NCBI GenBank assembly: GCA_022701275.1
Contig: CP031740.1
Location: 1,685,001 to 1,749,000, forward strand
Length of the DNA: 64,000 nt
From: Microcoleus vaginatus PCC 9802
Lineage (GTDB): Bacteria; Cyanobacteriota; Cyanobacteriia; Cyanobacteriales; Microcoleaceae
Direction of reading: 5' to 3'
Each line of letters opens with the position of its first letter. Position 1 is the first letter of the stretch. The translations under genes were made by a program, and so were the position numbers. Of the stretch, positions 53,080 through 61,834 are shown piece after piece. The notes under the pieces were generated by a model. The model had not been told where the DNA came from and ran no database searches. It saw only the letters and a list, made by a program, of their open reading frames with translations.

Positions 53080-54129
53080 TCAACTGTCGATCGCCTCCCA
53101 CAAAACCTCCGCGCCAAACCGCACCGGATCGGTACAAGGCAACCCCGTTTCTGCTTGAACTTCAGTTATTGCTAACAGCGCTTCTGCTTCATTTAAGTGA
53201 TGAGTGTTGAGGGCGATCGCGCTCACTTTTCCCCCTGAAAAAGCACCCGCCGCAGCGGCAACCATTTCGTACAGTTCGACCACTTTCGATAAATTGGGAA
53301 TCGATACGTGCGGGTGATTGCGAATGCTAGTTTGTCCGGCTCTGTGGGCTAAAATTAAGTGAGTTGGCTGCGAACCCCGCAACAGCGGCAGAGTCGCCGT
53401 CGAACCCGGATGCAATAGCGAACCTTGCCCTTCTACGTGCAGAATATCGCATTCCGAACCCAATTTAATCACCATTTGTTCGACAGCACCCGCGGCAAAA
53501 TCAACTCGCACTGCATCCAAAGGAATGCCTTCATTTCCGATCATTAAACCCGTTTGTCCGGTTGCCAAAAATTTGGAACGCAAACCCCGCTGCAAGCAAA
53601 TGCGGTTGAGTTCTAAACTGGTTGACATTTTGCCAATGCTCATATCTGTGCCGACGGTTAACACGCGGCGACAACTTAATTTAGCAGCAGCAGCAGAGGC
53701 GATCGCACCGACAGATTTCGGTTCCTGACGCACGTCCCAAATCCATTGATTTTCGCTTAACGGAACTGTTATCAAAGGTGCAAGTTTCGCGTGCAAACCG
53801 TTGACAACTGACAAACCGGCTCCTACCGCTTGATTAATTTCTGGCAGCCATTCCGCAGGCAAAACACCGCCGGAAGGAGCGATACCAATTAACAGAATAT
53901 CCGGCGCAAATTGCAGTGCTTCTGCAACGGAAGCAACTATCGGTACTTGTTGAGGAATGTCAGTTAATTCAGCCAAAGATTGTCCGGCACATTGGCGGTC
54001 TATTACTGCTACAATTTGTGCTTCGCTGTAGCGCAAAAATGCTAAGCCTGTTTTGCCGGAAGGGCCGAGAATTCCCTCGTGCAGCAAGATAGCAACTTTG
54101 CCATTTTTGATGGGATAGTTTTTAGTCAT
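53080..54129 (-). CDS. dgcN: DgcN-like D-glutamate N-acetyltransferase (DUF1611)
   Basis: 349 residues from Met at 54129; the frame reaches 54225, but MTKNYPIKNGKVAILLHEGI is where homologues begin. The N-terminal Rossmann part has IDRQCAGQSLAEL and VASVAEALQFAPDILLIGIA. The P-loop-like segment TVGTDMSIGKMSTSLELNR leads the C-terminal domain, with HVEGQGSLLHPGSTATLPLLR. DUF1611 members have been described as D-Glu N-acetyltransferase DgcN, acting with DgcA racemase in D-glutamate catabolism. The epimerase gene lies immediately upstream on the same strand, so the pathway pair is complete. Confidence 0.82.
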   Translation of the reverse strand: MTKNYPIKNGKVAILLHEGILGPSGKTGLAFLRYSEAQIVAVIDRQCAGQSLAELTDIPQQVPIVASVAEALQFAPDILLIGIAPSGGVLPAEWLPEINQAVGAGLSVVNGLHAKLAPLITVPLSENQWIWDVRQEPKSVGAIASAAAAKLSCRRVLTVGTDMSIGKMSTSLELNRICLQRGLRSKFLATGQTGLMIGNEGIPLDAVRVDFAAGAVEQMVIKLGSECDILHVEGQGSLLHPGSTATLPLLRGSQPTHLILAHRAGQTSIRNHPHVSIPNLSKVVELYEMVAAAAGAFSGGKVSAIALNTHHLNEAEALLAITEVQAETGLPCTDPVRFGAEVLWEAIDS

Positions 54130-54287
54130 TGGTTCACTGTAAGTAGATGAAGCTTGAAAATACATCAGCCCTGGACGCAGTGAGTGAAACTTTAGCTTTC
54201 GCGAGCCGAAGGAAAGCAATCGCAAAGTTTATGATAGCTTGATATTCTGTTACATGGTAAAGTTTATGGGCGCCTACCTACTTACTT

Positions 54288-55367
54288 CTATTCTACAATC
54301 TCAACTCGCCGCACTCCCAATCCCGATCGCCCGTTTGGCAGCAAACACCCATTTTCGACGATCGCACCGGTGAAAGGATCGTCTAATAAATTTAAGTGAC
54401 TGTCCAAATCCAAATAGTCAGCTAGCGGTGAAAGTTGTGCTGCTGCTGTATTTGCGATCGCGCTATCTGAATAGCAGCCGAACATTACTTGCAAATTGCA
54501 GGCTTTTGCTGTGTGAATCATCCGCATAGCTTCTGTCAATCCGCCTGACTTCATCATTTTGATGTTGATGCCGTGGACGCAGTGCGCTAACTTGGGTATA
54601 TCCGAACTATTAAAGCAACTTTCATCAGCAAAAATTGGCAGGGGCGATTGACGGTACAGTTCTGAGAATTCATCCATATCGGCGACGGGTGAAAGCGGCT
54701 GTTCGACATAATTTATCTTGTATTTTTCTAGCCAGTGACACATCTCGGCAGCATCTTTTAAACTCCAACCGCCGTTAGCATCTACACTGATTTTAAGGTT
54801 AGCGGGTGCTTCGTCAAGCACTGCTATTAACATAGCTTTGTCGGCTTCGATTCCTTGGGGATTTCCTAATTTGACCTTAACGGCGCGGTATTTGATGCTT
54901 CCTGGATCTGTGGCATCTTTACCAAACCAATCGCGCACTCTTTCTCTTGCACCAGAGGGCGAATTAATGCCGATTGTGACGGAGGTGGGGACGATGCGCG
55001 ATCGATCTAATCCCCACATTTTCCACAGCGGCAAGCCTGCTTTTTTGCCCAGCCAGTCGTGCATTGCCATGTCTATGCCGGCGCGGGCGGCTGAGGGTAA
55101 GTTGACCTCTGTTAATACTTGTTCGATTTTTTGGCGATCGAACGGAGTAAACTTTTCTAGCAGCGGTGCAACTTCCTGCAATGTGGCTAGCAGAATTTCG
55201 GTAGTTTGGGGCCGAGAACCTGTGGAAAAGGGCGATGCTTCTCCCCAGCCTTCGATTCCTTCGTGTGCTAATTTTACCCATAAATTGGTACTTTGGGCTG
55301 TTGTACCGCGGCTGATGGTAAGGGCAAACCGCTTGCGGACAGTGAAGGTTTCAATTTGAACGTGCAT
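54288..55367 (-). CDS. dgcA: Enolase-superfamily dipeptide epimerase / DgcA-like racemase
   Basis: 359 residues. Muconate-lactonizing-type barrel: RAVKVKLG supplies the KxK catalytic Lys pair, VDANGGWS, VEQPLSP and FADESCF the three metal ligands, and INIKMMKSGGLTEAMRM the opposite Lys. The motif spacing is that of L-Ala-D/L-Glu epimerases (YcjG/YkfB). With DUF1611 next to it, the DgcA role (racemising N-acetyl-D-glutamate) is at least as likely as dipeptide epimerisation. Cannot be decided by sequence alone. Confidence 0.87.
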   Translation of the reverse strand: MHVQIETFTVRKRFALTISRGTTAQSTNLWVKLAHEGIEGWGEASPFSTGSRPQTTEILLATLQEVAPLLEKFTPFDRQKIEQVLTEVNLPSAARAGIDMAMHDWLGKKAGLPLWKMWGLDRSRIVPTSVTIGINSPSGARERVRDWFGKDATDPGSIKYRAVKVKLGNPQGIEADKAMLIAVLDEAPANLKISVDANGGWSLKDAAEMCHWLEKYKINYVEQPLSPVADMDEFSELYRQSPLPIFADESCFNSSDIPKLAHCVHGINIKMMKSGGLTEAMRMIHTAKACNLQVMFGCYSDSAIANTAAAQLSPLADYLDLDSHLNLLDDPFTGAIVENGCLLPNGRSGLGVRRVEIVE

Positions 55368-55485
55368 TGTCAGTGATTGGTGATTTTTTGTAGAGAAAAA
55401 CCCGAGGTGGCGGATTGCGCCACTCTTGCGATTTGTAACTTTTTACTTTATAGTTTGATTTTGCTTGTTCTAGTTTATCAAAAAC

Positions 55486-56202
55486 TTGATGAAATTCATT
55501 ATTTCTGTTTCGCCGAAGAGAGTTGCTTTCTCTCTCAGCATTTGGGTGCTCTTCTTTGCTGTTGCTGGTTGCATCGTACAAGTTCTGCGCTACGGTTTTA
55601 ACTATCAACAACGCTGGATTAGTTTGTTTAACTTAGATAGAGAAATAAATTATCCTTCGTGGTACTCGTCATTTACTTTGCTGTTTTGCGCGATTTTGCT
55701 AGGTATTATTGCTACTGCTAAGAAGAAGCAGGGCGATCGCTATTTTGGGCACTGGAAAGCGCTGGGGTTCATGTTTGTATTTTTTTGTTTAGATAAAATA
55801 TTGAGTCTGCACGAAATATTAATTATTAACGATTTGCGAAAAGCACTGCATTTAGGAGGATTTTTTTACTTCATTTGGGTAATTCCGGGGGCGATTTTTG
55901 TTGTGGTTACTGCGCTGGCTTATCTCAAATTTCTCCTGCACCTACCCCGGGAAACAAGGGATTGTTTTTTACTGGCAGGCAGTATATATGTCGGTGGAGC
56001 ACTTGGCATGGAAATGGTTAGTGGCTATTATGCAGATGCGGTAGGTCAGCGAAACTTGATGTACGGTTTGATGACTTCCGTTGAGGAAATTATGGAAATG
56101 GTAGGGGTGATCGTATTCATCTACGCCCTGCTGTCTTACATCGGTTCCTATCTTGAAAATATTGATTTGCGGTTAAAGATAGTGGATAATCCAGAGAGGT
56201 AA
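55486..56202 (+). CDS. Polytopic membrane protein, unknown family
   Basis: 238 residues, about six hydrophobic helices (VLFFAVAGCIVQVLRYGF, FTLLFCAILLGIIAT, IWVIPGAIFVVVTALAYL, and others). A few charged residues fall in membrane segments (CLDKILSLHEI, MTSVEEIMEMVGVIV), and a conserved-looking LSLHE and GLMTSVEEIMEM could bind metal or haem. I do not recognise the family. Divergent from dgcA with about 120 bp between. Confidence 0.7.
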   Translation: MMKFIISVSPKRVAFSLSIWVLFFAVAGCIVQVLRYGFNYQQRWISLFNLDREINYPSWYSSFTLLFCAILLGIIATAKKKQGDRYFGHWKALGFMFVFFCLDKILSLHEILIINDLRKALHLGGFFYFIWVIPGAIFVVVTALAYLKFLLHLPRETRDCFLLAGSIYVGGALGMEMVSGYYADAVGQRNLMYGLMTSVEEIMEMVGVIVFIYALLSYIGSYLENIDLRLKIVDNPER

Positions 56203-56250
56203 AACTGACGCTCTGCCACGATTATTAGGGCGGTTGAAATCGAAGATATT

Positions 56251-56697
56251 ATGACTATCTACTTTTACAGCACTCGCAGCGAATACGGCTGTTTTTCTAA
56301 CTTTTCCTCTCATGGATTCGAGTTAGACGGAGAATATTGGGCAACTACCGAACATTATTTTCAAGCACAAAAGTTTCCCAAAACGGCTTATTGTGACCAA
56401 ATTCGCCAAGCAAAAACGCCGAAAGATGCGGCAAAAATGGGGCGCGATCGCTCTCGTCCCCTCCGCAAAGATTGGGAAGAAGTAAAAGATGATATCATGA
56501 GAAAAGCCGTACTCCGCAAATTTGAAACTCATGCCGAAATTAGAGAAATTTTACTCGCTACTGGCGATGAGGAAATAGTCGAAAATTCTCCTAGTGATTA
56601 CTATTGGGGTTGCGGCAAAGATGGCAGCGGCAAAAATAGGTTGGGACAGATTTTAATGGAAGTAAGGGAGATATTGCGAAAAGGCACGTCAGAGTAA
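56251..56697 (+). CDS. NADAR (YbiA-like) family protein
   Basis: 148 residues. IYFYSTRSEYGCFSNFSSHG, YWATTEHYFQAQKF, WEEVKDDIMRKAVLRKF and YYWGCGKDGSGKNRLGQILM cover all NADAR motifs. Members include YbiA/RibX N-glycosidases acting on riboflavin intermediates and NADAR ADP-ribose-guanine glycosidases linked to DarT-like systems. No DarT is near, so a housekeeping flavin-damage role is plausible. Starts 48 bp after the membrane protein, same strand. Confidence 0.9.
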   Translation: MTIYFYSTRSEYGCFSNFSSHGFELDGEYWATTEHYFQAQKFPKTAYCDQIRQAKTPKDAAKMGRDRSRPLRKDWEEVKDDIMRKAVLRKFETHAEIREILLATGDEEIVENSPSDYYWGCGKDGSGKNRLGQILMEVREILRKGTSE

Positions 56698-56724
56698 AAG
56701 ATAATTTAAATTTTCCATCATAAA

Positions 56725-56752
56725 GCAGGACTTGTTTAATAGTAAGTCCTGC
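56725..56752 (+). terminator. Hairpin after NADAR gene
   Basis: Perfect 9-bp arms GCAGGACTT and AAGTCCTGC with a 10-base loop, 28 bp after the stop. Contains the AGGACTT core of the local MITE family. Confidence 0.5.
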
Positions 56753-57150
56753 AAACCTCTAAGCGAGCATTTTCCCAATTTTATTAAACACGCTGACTCA
56801 AAAATCCGCCTGACCAACTGTCGAATTTTGTGCCAATCTCCTCAGGCTGTTCTGGTAGAGGGTTTAGCCTCTCCGAGAAGACTGCAAAGCAGGGGAAACG
56901 GTAAAAACCCTGCACCACATTTTGATTTCCACAACTACTGTCAACCCGAATTAACTTTTATCGTCGCAAGTACAGCATTTGTTCGCCAGTCGCCTCCCGG
57001 ACACCGTTCTCCTTAGGTTGGCGATTCACAGGTCAAATAGCAAAACTCCTGTTCTGGTTAAAGTTTGTTTTTTATTGATGCTGTATCTTTCTATTGTGTA
57101 CGATTTATGGAAAGTGTTAGCTATTGTACAGAATTCTTTACATTTGCGAT
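56753..57150. other. Intergenic, no gene recognised
   Basis: A 94-codon plus-strand frame here has no signs of selection. Nothing else is seen. Confidence 0.4.
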
Positions 57151-57855
57151 TTATTCGGATACAATCGCGCCACTCTGTCGCAGTTGCTGTTGAATTCTGT
57201 TAAATTCTTTCTGTTCTGCGCTTAGCAAAGTATTGTCGATCGGCGATCGCATATCCCACTGCAATTCGGACAATAACAACAAACAGCCAGCCATAATTAT
57301 TCCTGTGGTTAGATATTGCCAAGGTGCAACAAAAGTTAATAGAGGGATGCTAAATAAATGAGTTAGTCCGATCAGGAGAAAAGTGCGCGATCGCAAACCT
57401 AATCCCGTCAACAAATAGCCGATCGCGCTCAACCCCAACCACAAATCGCAAAGGTGCAGCAACACACCTCCCCAACCGGCAAAAATACTGCAATCGGTCA
57501 GAACCAAACCAGTTATCATCAAAATCGCCCAAGAGTAAAGAATCCAGCTAACTCGCTCGACTCTTACCCAAAACAAAGTCAAAACGGCCATTGCCGCAGT
57601 GCCAACTAAAGTCAAAGTTGACCACAGAATCGCCTGAAAGCTCCAACTGATAGGGAAAAACTGAGCCGTAAAAAAAATCCCCGCTGTCACCAAACCCCAA
57701 AGCAGAAAAGTTTGGTCGATGCGGGTATAAAATCCTGAGAAAAGAGTAATATTTCCAATTTGCCAGCGGAGTTGCAACAGGCCTTCGCGGTCTTGTACGT
57801 CGAGATGTTCCTGTTTGCAGCGGATTAGGGGTTCGGAGGCGTTGAAAAAGGTCAT
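57151..57855 (-). CDS. Cyanobacterial multispanning membrane protein
   Basis: 234 residues. A soluble start (residues 1-45, LIRCKQEHLDVQDREGLLQL) precedes about six transmembrane segments (LLWGLVTAGIFFTAQFF, LVGTAAMAVLTLFW, ILYSWAILMITGLVLTD, LGLSAIGYLLTGLGL). The C-terminus is hydrophilic and helical (LSAEQKEFNRIQQQLRQSG). No enzymatic motifs seen. The family is not one I can name. Confidence 0.7.
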   Translation of the reverse strand: MTFFNASEPLIRCKQEHLDVQDREGLLQLRWQIGNITLFSGFYTRIDQTFLLWGLVTAGIFFTAQFFPISWSFQAILWSTLTLVGTAAMAVLTLFWVRVERVSWILYSWAILMITGLVLTDCSIFAGWGGVLLHLCDLWLGLSAIGYLLTGLGLRSRTFLLIGLTHLFSIPLLTFVAPWQYLTTGIIMAGCLLLLSELQWDMRSPIDNTLLSAEQKEFNRIQQQLRQSGAIVSE

Positions 57856-57925
57856 CCAGTGTTGGGGAAAGTATGAAGTTTTGTGTATTGTAACAAGTCT
57901 TAAGGAATATTTTTCAGATTTTTTC

Positions 57926-58036
57926 TTGTTCCCCGGCTCAGCCTGGGGACGTAGATTGGGAGGCTCAGCCTCGTGTTTTTCTCCGCAACCGACGAGGCTG
58001 AAGGCTGCGTTAAACTTAAACTAACGCAGCCTTGAG
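57926..58036. repeat. Interspersed palindromic repeat, copy 1
   Basis: GTTCCCCGGCTCAGCCTGGG then a GAGGCTCAGCCTC palindrome and CTCCGCAACCGACGAGGC. Copy 2 lies at 58560-58682 with the same order of modules. The two flank the small HTH gene. Confidence 0.7.
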
Positions 58037-58044
58037 GTTTGAGT

Positions 58045-58314
58045 TCAAGCAAGTCTCCAATTCTTATCTTTTGGAGAATAAATGAAGGCAACATTCACAA
58101 GAATTGAGCCATCTTTTTGGCCTGTAGAGTAAATTTGCCACGTACCTGTGGGAACCTGCCGCAGATAGGGTTTATTTTTTCTTAGCCGATCGTAGATTGA
58201 GCTTTTTGAGCGTTGTACTAATTCGGCGGCACGTTCAACTGTGCAGCCCATTTCCACCGAAACTGCGATCGGCTGGGTGAACAAATTGAGCTGTTCGCTG
58301 TTATAATTAGTCAT
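58045..58314 (-). CDS. Small helix-turn-helix protein (QLxLF family), second member
   Basis: 89 residues from MTNYNSEQLNLF at 58314; the frame extends to 58350, but the homologue at 15812 supports this start. CTVERAAELVQRSKSSIYDR is a HTH, and NKPYLRQVPTGTW is shared with the paralogue. The C-terminal 25 residues (GSILVNVAFIYSPKDKNW) are unique and read partly into repeat DNA. It is divergent from the AAA-TPR gene with 379 bp between, as its paralogue is divergent from the NACHT gene. Probable local regulator. Confidence 0.7.
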   Translation of the reverse strand: MTNYNSEQLNLFTQPIAVSVEMGCTVERAAELVQRSKSSIYDRLRKNKPYLRQVPTGTWQIYSTGQKDGSILVNVAFIYSPKDKNWRLA

Positions 58315-58496
58315 GAGAAATCCTCGGTCTATATAGACCATAAACAACATGAGAGTCCTACTGGTTGCACCCAGTGGCTCCCGAAAACTGATAAGCGATC
58401 GAAAGCGTCTCTAGTACCACCTAGGGGCGCTTGTTTGCTTGTTAAAGGCAGTCTAACACTGCTTTAAAAAATATACAACAAAAATAACGTATATTT

Positions 58497-58526
58497 TTAC
58501 AACCTATGGTAAATTAGACGTATAAT
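58497..58526 (+). promoter_or_regulatory. Putative promoter of the AAA-TPR gene
   Basis: TTACAA (58497-58502) and TATAAT (58521-58526) are 18 bp apart, a normal sigma-70 spacing. Transcription would begin near 58533, giving a 160-nt leader that includes repeat copy 2 before the start codon at 58694. Confidence 0.45.
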
Positions 58527-58559
58527 TTTTCAAAGCCTTGTATCACAAGCATTTTCTCC

Positions 58560-58682
58560 TCGTTCCCTGGAAGAGCCTGGAGACGCTGATCCGGAGGCTC
58601 GGCCTCCTGTTTCCCTCCGCAACCGACGAGGCAGAGCCTCTAGATATCGGTTCCCAGGCACAGCCGGGGAACCAGTTAAACC
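58560..58682. repeat. Interspersed palindromic repeat, copy 2
   Basis: CGTTCCCTGG...CTGGAGACG, GGAGGCTCGGCCTCC, TCCCTCCGCAACCGACGAGG and GTTCCCAGGCACAGCCGGGG in the same order as copy 1 at 57926. It lies in the leader of the AAA-TPR gene. Its in-frame translation creates a false 52-residue extension of that protein. Confidence 0.7.
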
Positions 58683-58693
58683 CAATAGATATT

Positions 58694-61600
58694 ATGAAAA
58701 ATACATTTATCTCTCGATTTACTCCTAGCTTGATGTCACCAGAAACCCTGGAAGCTATCTTAGTACAGCGTCACGCACTGGCAGAACGTTTAGTAGAGCT
58801 AATTCGGGTGAGCGCGCTAACAAATAACAAGCATTTTCAACTGCTAATTGGGCCGCGCGGCATTGGCAAAACACACTTGGTTTCCCTGATTTATCATCGC
58901 GTTGTTAAGATGGAGGATTTGCAGGAGAAATTGCTGATTGCGTGGCTGCAGGAAGAGGAATGGGGGATTGCGTCTTTTTTGGATTTATTGCGGGGAATAT
59001 TCCGGGCAATTGCTAAAGAATATCCGGCTGCATATGAAGCTGAGTTACATGATGATGTTGAAAAGCTTTATGATTTGTCGCCGGAGCAAGCTGAATTTAA
59101 GGCCGCAGAATTGCTGAGAGACTTTGTTGGCAAGCGGGTCCTGTTGTTGATTGTCGAAAATTTAGAGGACGTGTTTAGCGGCTTGGGGGATTTCGGGCAG
59201 AAGCAGTTGAGGGCGTATATTCAAAATTATTCATTTTTGACAATTTTGGCAACATCACAAAGCTTGTTCGATGGAGTCAAGCTCTCTAATAATCCTTTTT
59301 ATGATTTTTTTGATTTACATGAATTAGATGAGTTTAAGCTCGATGATGCTGTAGCTTTATTAAATCATATTGCCAAGTTAGAAGGAAATAATGATTTAGC
59401 ATCTTTTATTCAAAGTCCAACAGGGCGCGATCGCATTAAAGTTGTGCATTACCTTTCTGGTGGCAGTCCTCGCGTCTATATTGTTTTTTCGGCTTTTCTG
59501 ATGACTCCTGAATCGCTCGATAAATTGGTAGAACCGTTCATGGAAATGCTGGACAGCCTCACGCCATACTATCAGGATCGGATGAAATATCTTTCAAATC
59601 AGCAGCGAAAGATTGTTGACTTTTTGTGCGATCGAGGTGGTGCTGCACCAGTCAAAGAAGTTGCTAAACGCTGTTTTATTGAGCAGCGAACTGTATCTAG
59701 CCAACTTAAAGATTTGCGAAATAAGGGTTATGTCAAAACTGAGGAGATTGGACGGGAATCGTGGTATGAATTGCGGGAACCATTGATGCGTTTTTGTCTG
59801 GAGGTAAAGAAGCAGCGAAATCAACCGATTCGATTAATTGTCGATTTTATTCGGGTTTGGTATACGCGGAAAGAATTGCAGCAACGATTGGGATTGAGGA
59901 TGGCGGATGTTGATTTGGCGGAGAAAGAAAGTCATTTTATGTATCGGCATGGTTTGAAACCGATTCCACCTGATGCTGTCATGGAACGAGAATATTATAC
60001 GCGGGCGCTTGAGGCTATTGAGAGAAATGAGGAAGACCCGCGTCTGAAGGCTTATTTTGATGAAATTGAAAATTGTATTGAACAGAAAGACTATGTTTCG
60101 GCTTTAGAATATGCGGAAAAATTGGTAGCAAGTCGGGGTGAGGCAAAGGATTGGTCGGTAAAGGGATACTGTTTAAGTAGGCTAGAACGCTATTATGAAG
60201 CTGTGGAATGTTTAGACAAAGCTATTAAAATTGACTCCAATTATGTGAGGGCTTGGGCTCATAAAGGCAATGTACTCGACAGTCTTAAACGCTACGATGA
60301 AGCATTAGCATTCTTAGATCGGGCGATCGAACTTGACGACAATAATAAGTTTTATTGGTTTCTCCGAGGGAATGTACTCAACAACCTCAAACGCTATGAT
60401 GAAGCCTTAGTATCTTATGATCGGGCGCTCGAACTTGATCCCAATTATCAGTCGGCTTGGGCTAAGCGAGGCGATGTACTCAGCAACCTCAAACGCTACG
60501 ATAAAGCCTTAGAATCTTACGATCGGGCGATCGAACTAGATGCCAATTATCGATGGGCTTGGGCTAATCGAGGCGGTGTACTCTACAACCTCAAACGCTA
60601 TGATGAAGCCTTAGTATCTTACGATCGGGCGATCGAACTAGATGCCAATTATCGATGGGCTTGGGCTAATCGAGGCGGTGTACTCTACAACCTCAAACGC
60701 TATGATGAAGCCTTAGTATCTTACGATCGGGCGATCGAACTAGATGCCAATTATCGATGGGCTTGGGCTAATCGAGGCGGTGTACTCTACAACCTCAAAC
60801 GCTATGATGAAGCCTTAGTATCTTACGATCGGGCGATCGAACTAGATGCCAATAATCAGTCGGCTTGGGCTAATCGAGGCAATGTACTCTACAAGCTCAA
60901 ACGCTACGATGAAGCCTTAGTATCTTACGATCGGGCGATCGAACTAGATGCCAATAATCAGTCGGCTTGGGCTAATCAAGGCAATGTACTCTACAAGCTC
61001 AAACGCTACGATGAAGCCTTAGTATCTTACGATCGGGCGATCGAACTAGATGCCAATTATCAGTTGGTTTGGTTTCTTCGAGGTCTTTTACTCGACACAC
61101 TCAAACGTTATGAAGAAGCCTTAGTATCTTACGATCGGGCGATCGAACTAGATACCAATTATCAGTTGGTTTGGTTTCTTCGAGGTCTTTTACTCGACAC
61201 ACTCAAACGTTATGAAGAAGCCTTAGTATCTTACGATCGGGCGATCGAACTTGGCGATCTATCTTCATATTTCTTCTTCTATCGCGCCATTGCCATTCTC
61301 GGATTAAATCGTTGGGATGAAGGCCTCGTCGCCTTAGACCACGCATTCCAACGCATTGAATCAGACGATGAAGTTAGTTCTGAATATGCCAATTTAATTA
61401 TCCGCAACCTATTCGCAAACACGCACGATTCGATAACTCAAACTCGCATTATCAGCCTAATTGCAGTTTATGAAAAACACAAATATCTCTCAATCTTAGC
61501 ACAGGCAATTGTGCGAAACATCCCCGTCCTAATGTCAGAAATGGTCAGCGACAAAGCCGCACGCACTTGGTTAGAATTGTGGCAAGAACTAACCAGCAAC

Positions 61601-61747
61601 TACGACGAACAATTCAAAATTCCCATCCGCCTGCTGGATGCGGCTGTCCGCTATAAGGAAACCAAGGGCGACAGACGAGTTTTGCTAGAACTTCCCATTG
61701 AAGAACGCAATTTATTAGAACCGTTGGTGTCCACAAAACCAGAATAA
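58694..61747 (+). CDS. AAA-type NTPase with winged helix and homogenised TPR array
   Basis: 1,017 residues from MKNTFISRFTPSLMSPETLE; the frame is open back to 58538, but those codons are repeat DNA. Walker A GPRGIGKTHL lies at residue 53, Walker B LLLIVENLED near 160, then a winged helix (RKIVDFLCDRGGAAPVKEVA, RTVSSQLKDLRNKGYV) at about 345-400. From 470 on come about 12 TPRs, several identical (KRYDEALVSYDRAIEL). Organisation resembles Cdc6/Orc-like STAND NTPases with TPR sensors. It may be a signal-sensing switch; no effector domain was recognised. Divergent from the small HTH gene. Confidence 0.85.
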   Translation: MKNTFISRFTPSLMSPETLEAILVQRHALAERLVELIRVSALTNNKHFQLLIGPRGIGKTHLVSLIYHRVVKMEDLQEKLLIAWLQEEEWGIASFLDLLRGIFRAIAKEYPAAYEAELHDDVEKLYDLSPEQAEFKAAELLRDFVGKRVLLLIVENLEDVFSGLGDFGQKQLRAYIQNYSFLTILATSQSLFDGVKLSNNPFYDFFDLHELDEFKLDDAVALLNHIAKLEGNNDLASFIQSPTGRDRIKVVHYLSGGSPRVYIVFSAFLMTPESLDKLVEPFMEMLDSLTPYYQDRMKYLSNQQRKIVDFLCDRGGAAPVKEVAKRCFIEQRTVSSQLKDLRNKGYVKTEEIGRESWYELREPLMRFCLEVKKQRNQPIRLIVDFIRVWYTRKELQQRLGLRMADVDLAEKESHFMYRHGLKPIPPDAVMEREYYTRALEAIERNEEDPRLKAYFDEIENCIEQKDYVSALEYAEKLVASRGEAKDWSVKGYCLSRLERYYEAVECLDKAIKIDSNYVRAWAHKGNVLDSLKRYDEALAFLDRAIELDDNNKFYWFLRGNVLNNLKRYDEALVSYDRALELDPNYQSAWAKRGDVLSNLKRYDKALESYDRAIELDANYRWAWANRGGVLYNLKRYDEALVSYDRAIELDANYRWAWANRGGVLYNLKRYDEALVSYDRAIELDANYRWAWANRGGVLYNLKRYDEALVSYDRAIELDANNQSAWANRGNVLYKLKRYDEALVSYDRAIELDANNQSAWANQGNVLYKLKRYDEALVSYDRAIELDANYQLVWFLRGLLLDTLKRYEEALVSYDRAIELDTNYQLVWFLRGLLLDTLKRYEEALVSYDRAIELGDLSSYFFFYRAIAILGLNRWDEGLVALDHAFQRIESDDEVSSEYANLIIRNLFANTHDSITQTRIISLIAVYEKHKYLSILAQAIVRNIPVLMSEMVSDKAARTWLELWQELTSNYDEQFKIPIRLLDAAVRYKETKGDRRVLLELPIEERNLLEPLVSTKPE
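60180..61255 (+). repeat. 102-bp tandem repeats encoding TPRs
   Basis: Units begin with CTCAAACGCTA(T/C)GATGAAGCC and encode 34 residues. Units starting at 60590 and 60692 are identical over 102 bp, and 60794 starts a third with the same first half. The two units ending near 61250 are also near-identical to each other (KRYEEALVSYDRAIELxTNY type). This reflects recent amplification or gene conversion. Confidence 0.9.
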
Positions 61748-61834
61748 GCTGAAAACTCAACTTGCAATAATTTAGATAAGCAGCTATTTACCCTATACAC
61801 TTAACATTGTGTAAGTCCTTTTATGTAATATGTT

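Noticed and set aside
56732..57016. 94-codon plus-strand frame as a gene
   Set aside because: It starts within a hairpin repeat, lacks secondary-structure pattern and resembles no protein.
58538..58693. Fifty-two-residue N-terminal extension of the AAA-TPR protein
   Set aside because: Translated from an interspersed palindromic repeat that also occurs outside genes at 57926-58036.
60180..61255. Regular direct repeats as a CRISPR array
   Set aside because: Units are 102 bp, contiguous, without unique spacers, and encode TPRs in frame.
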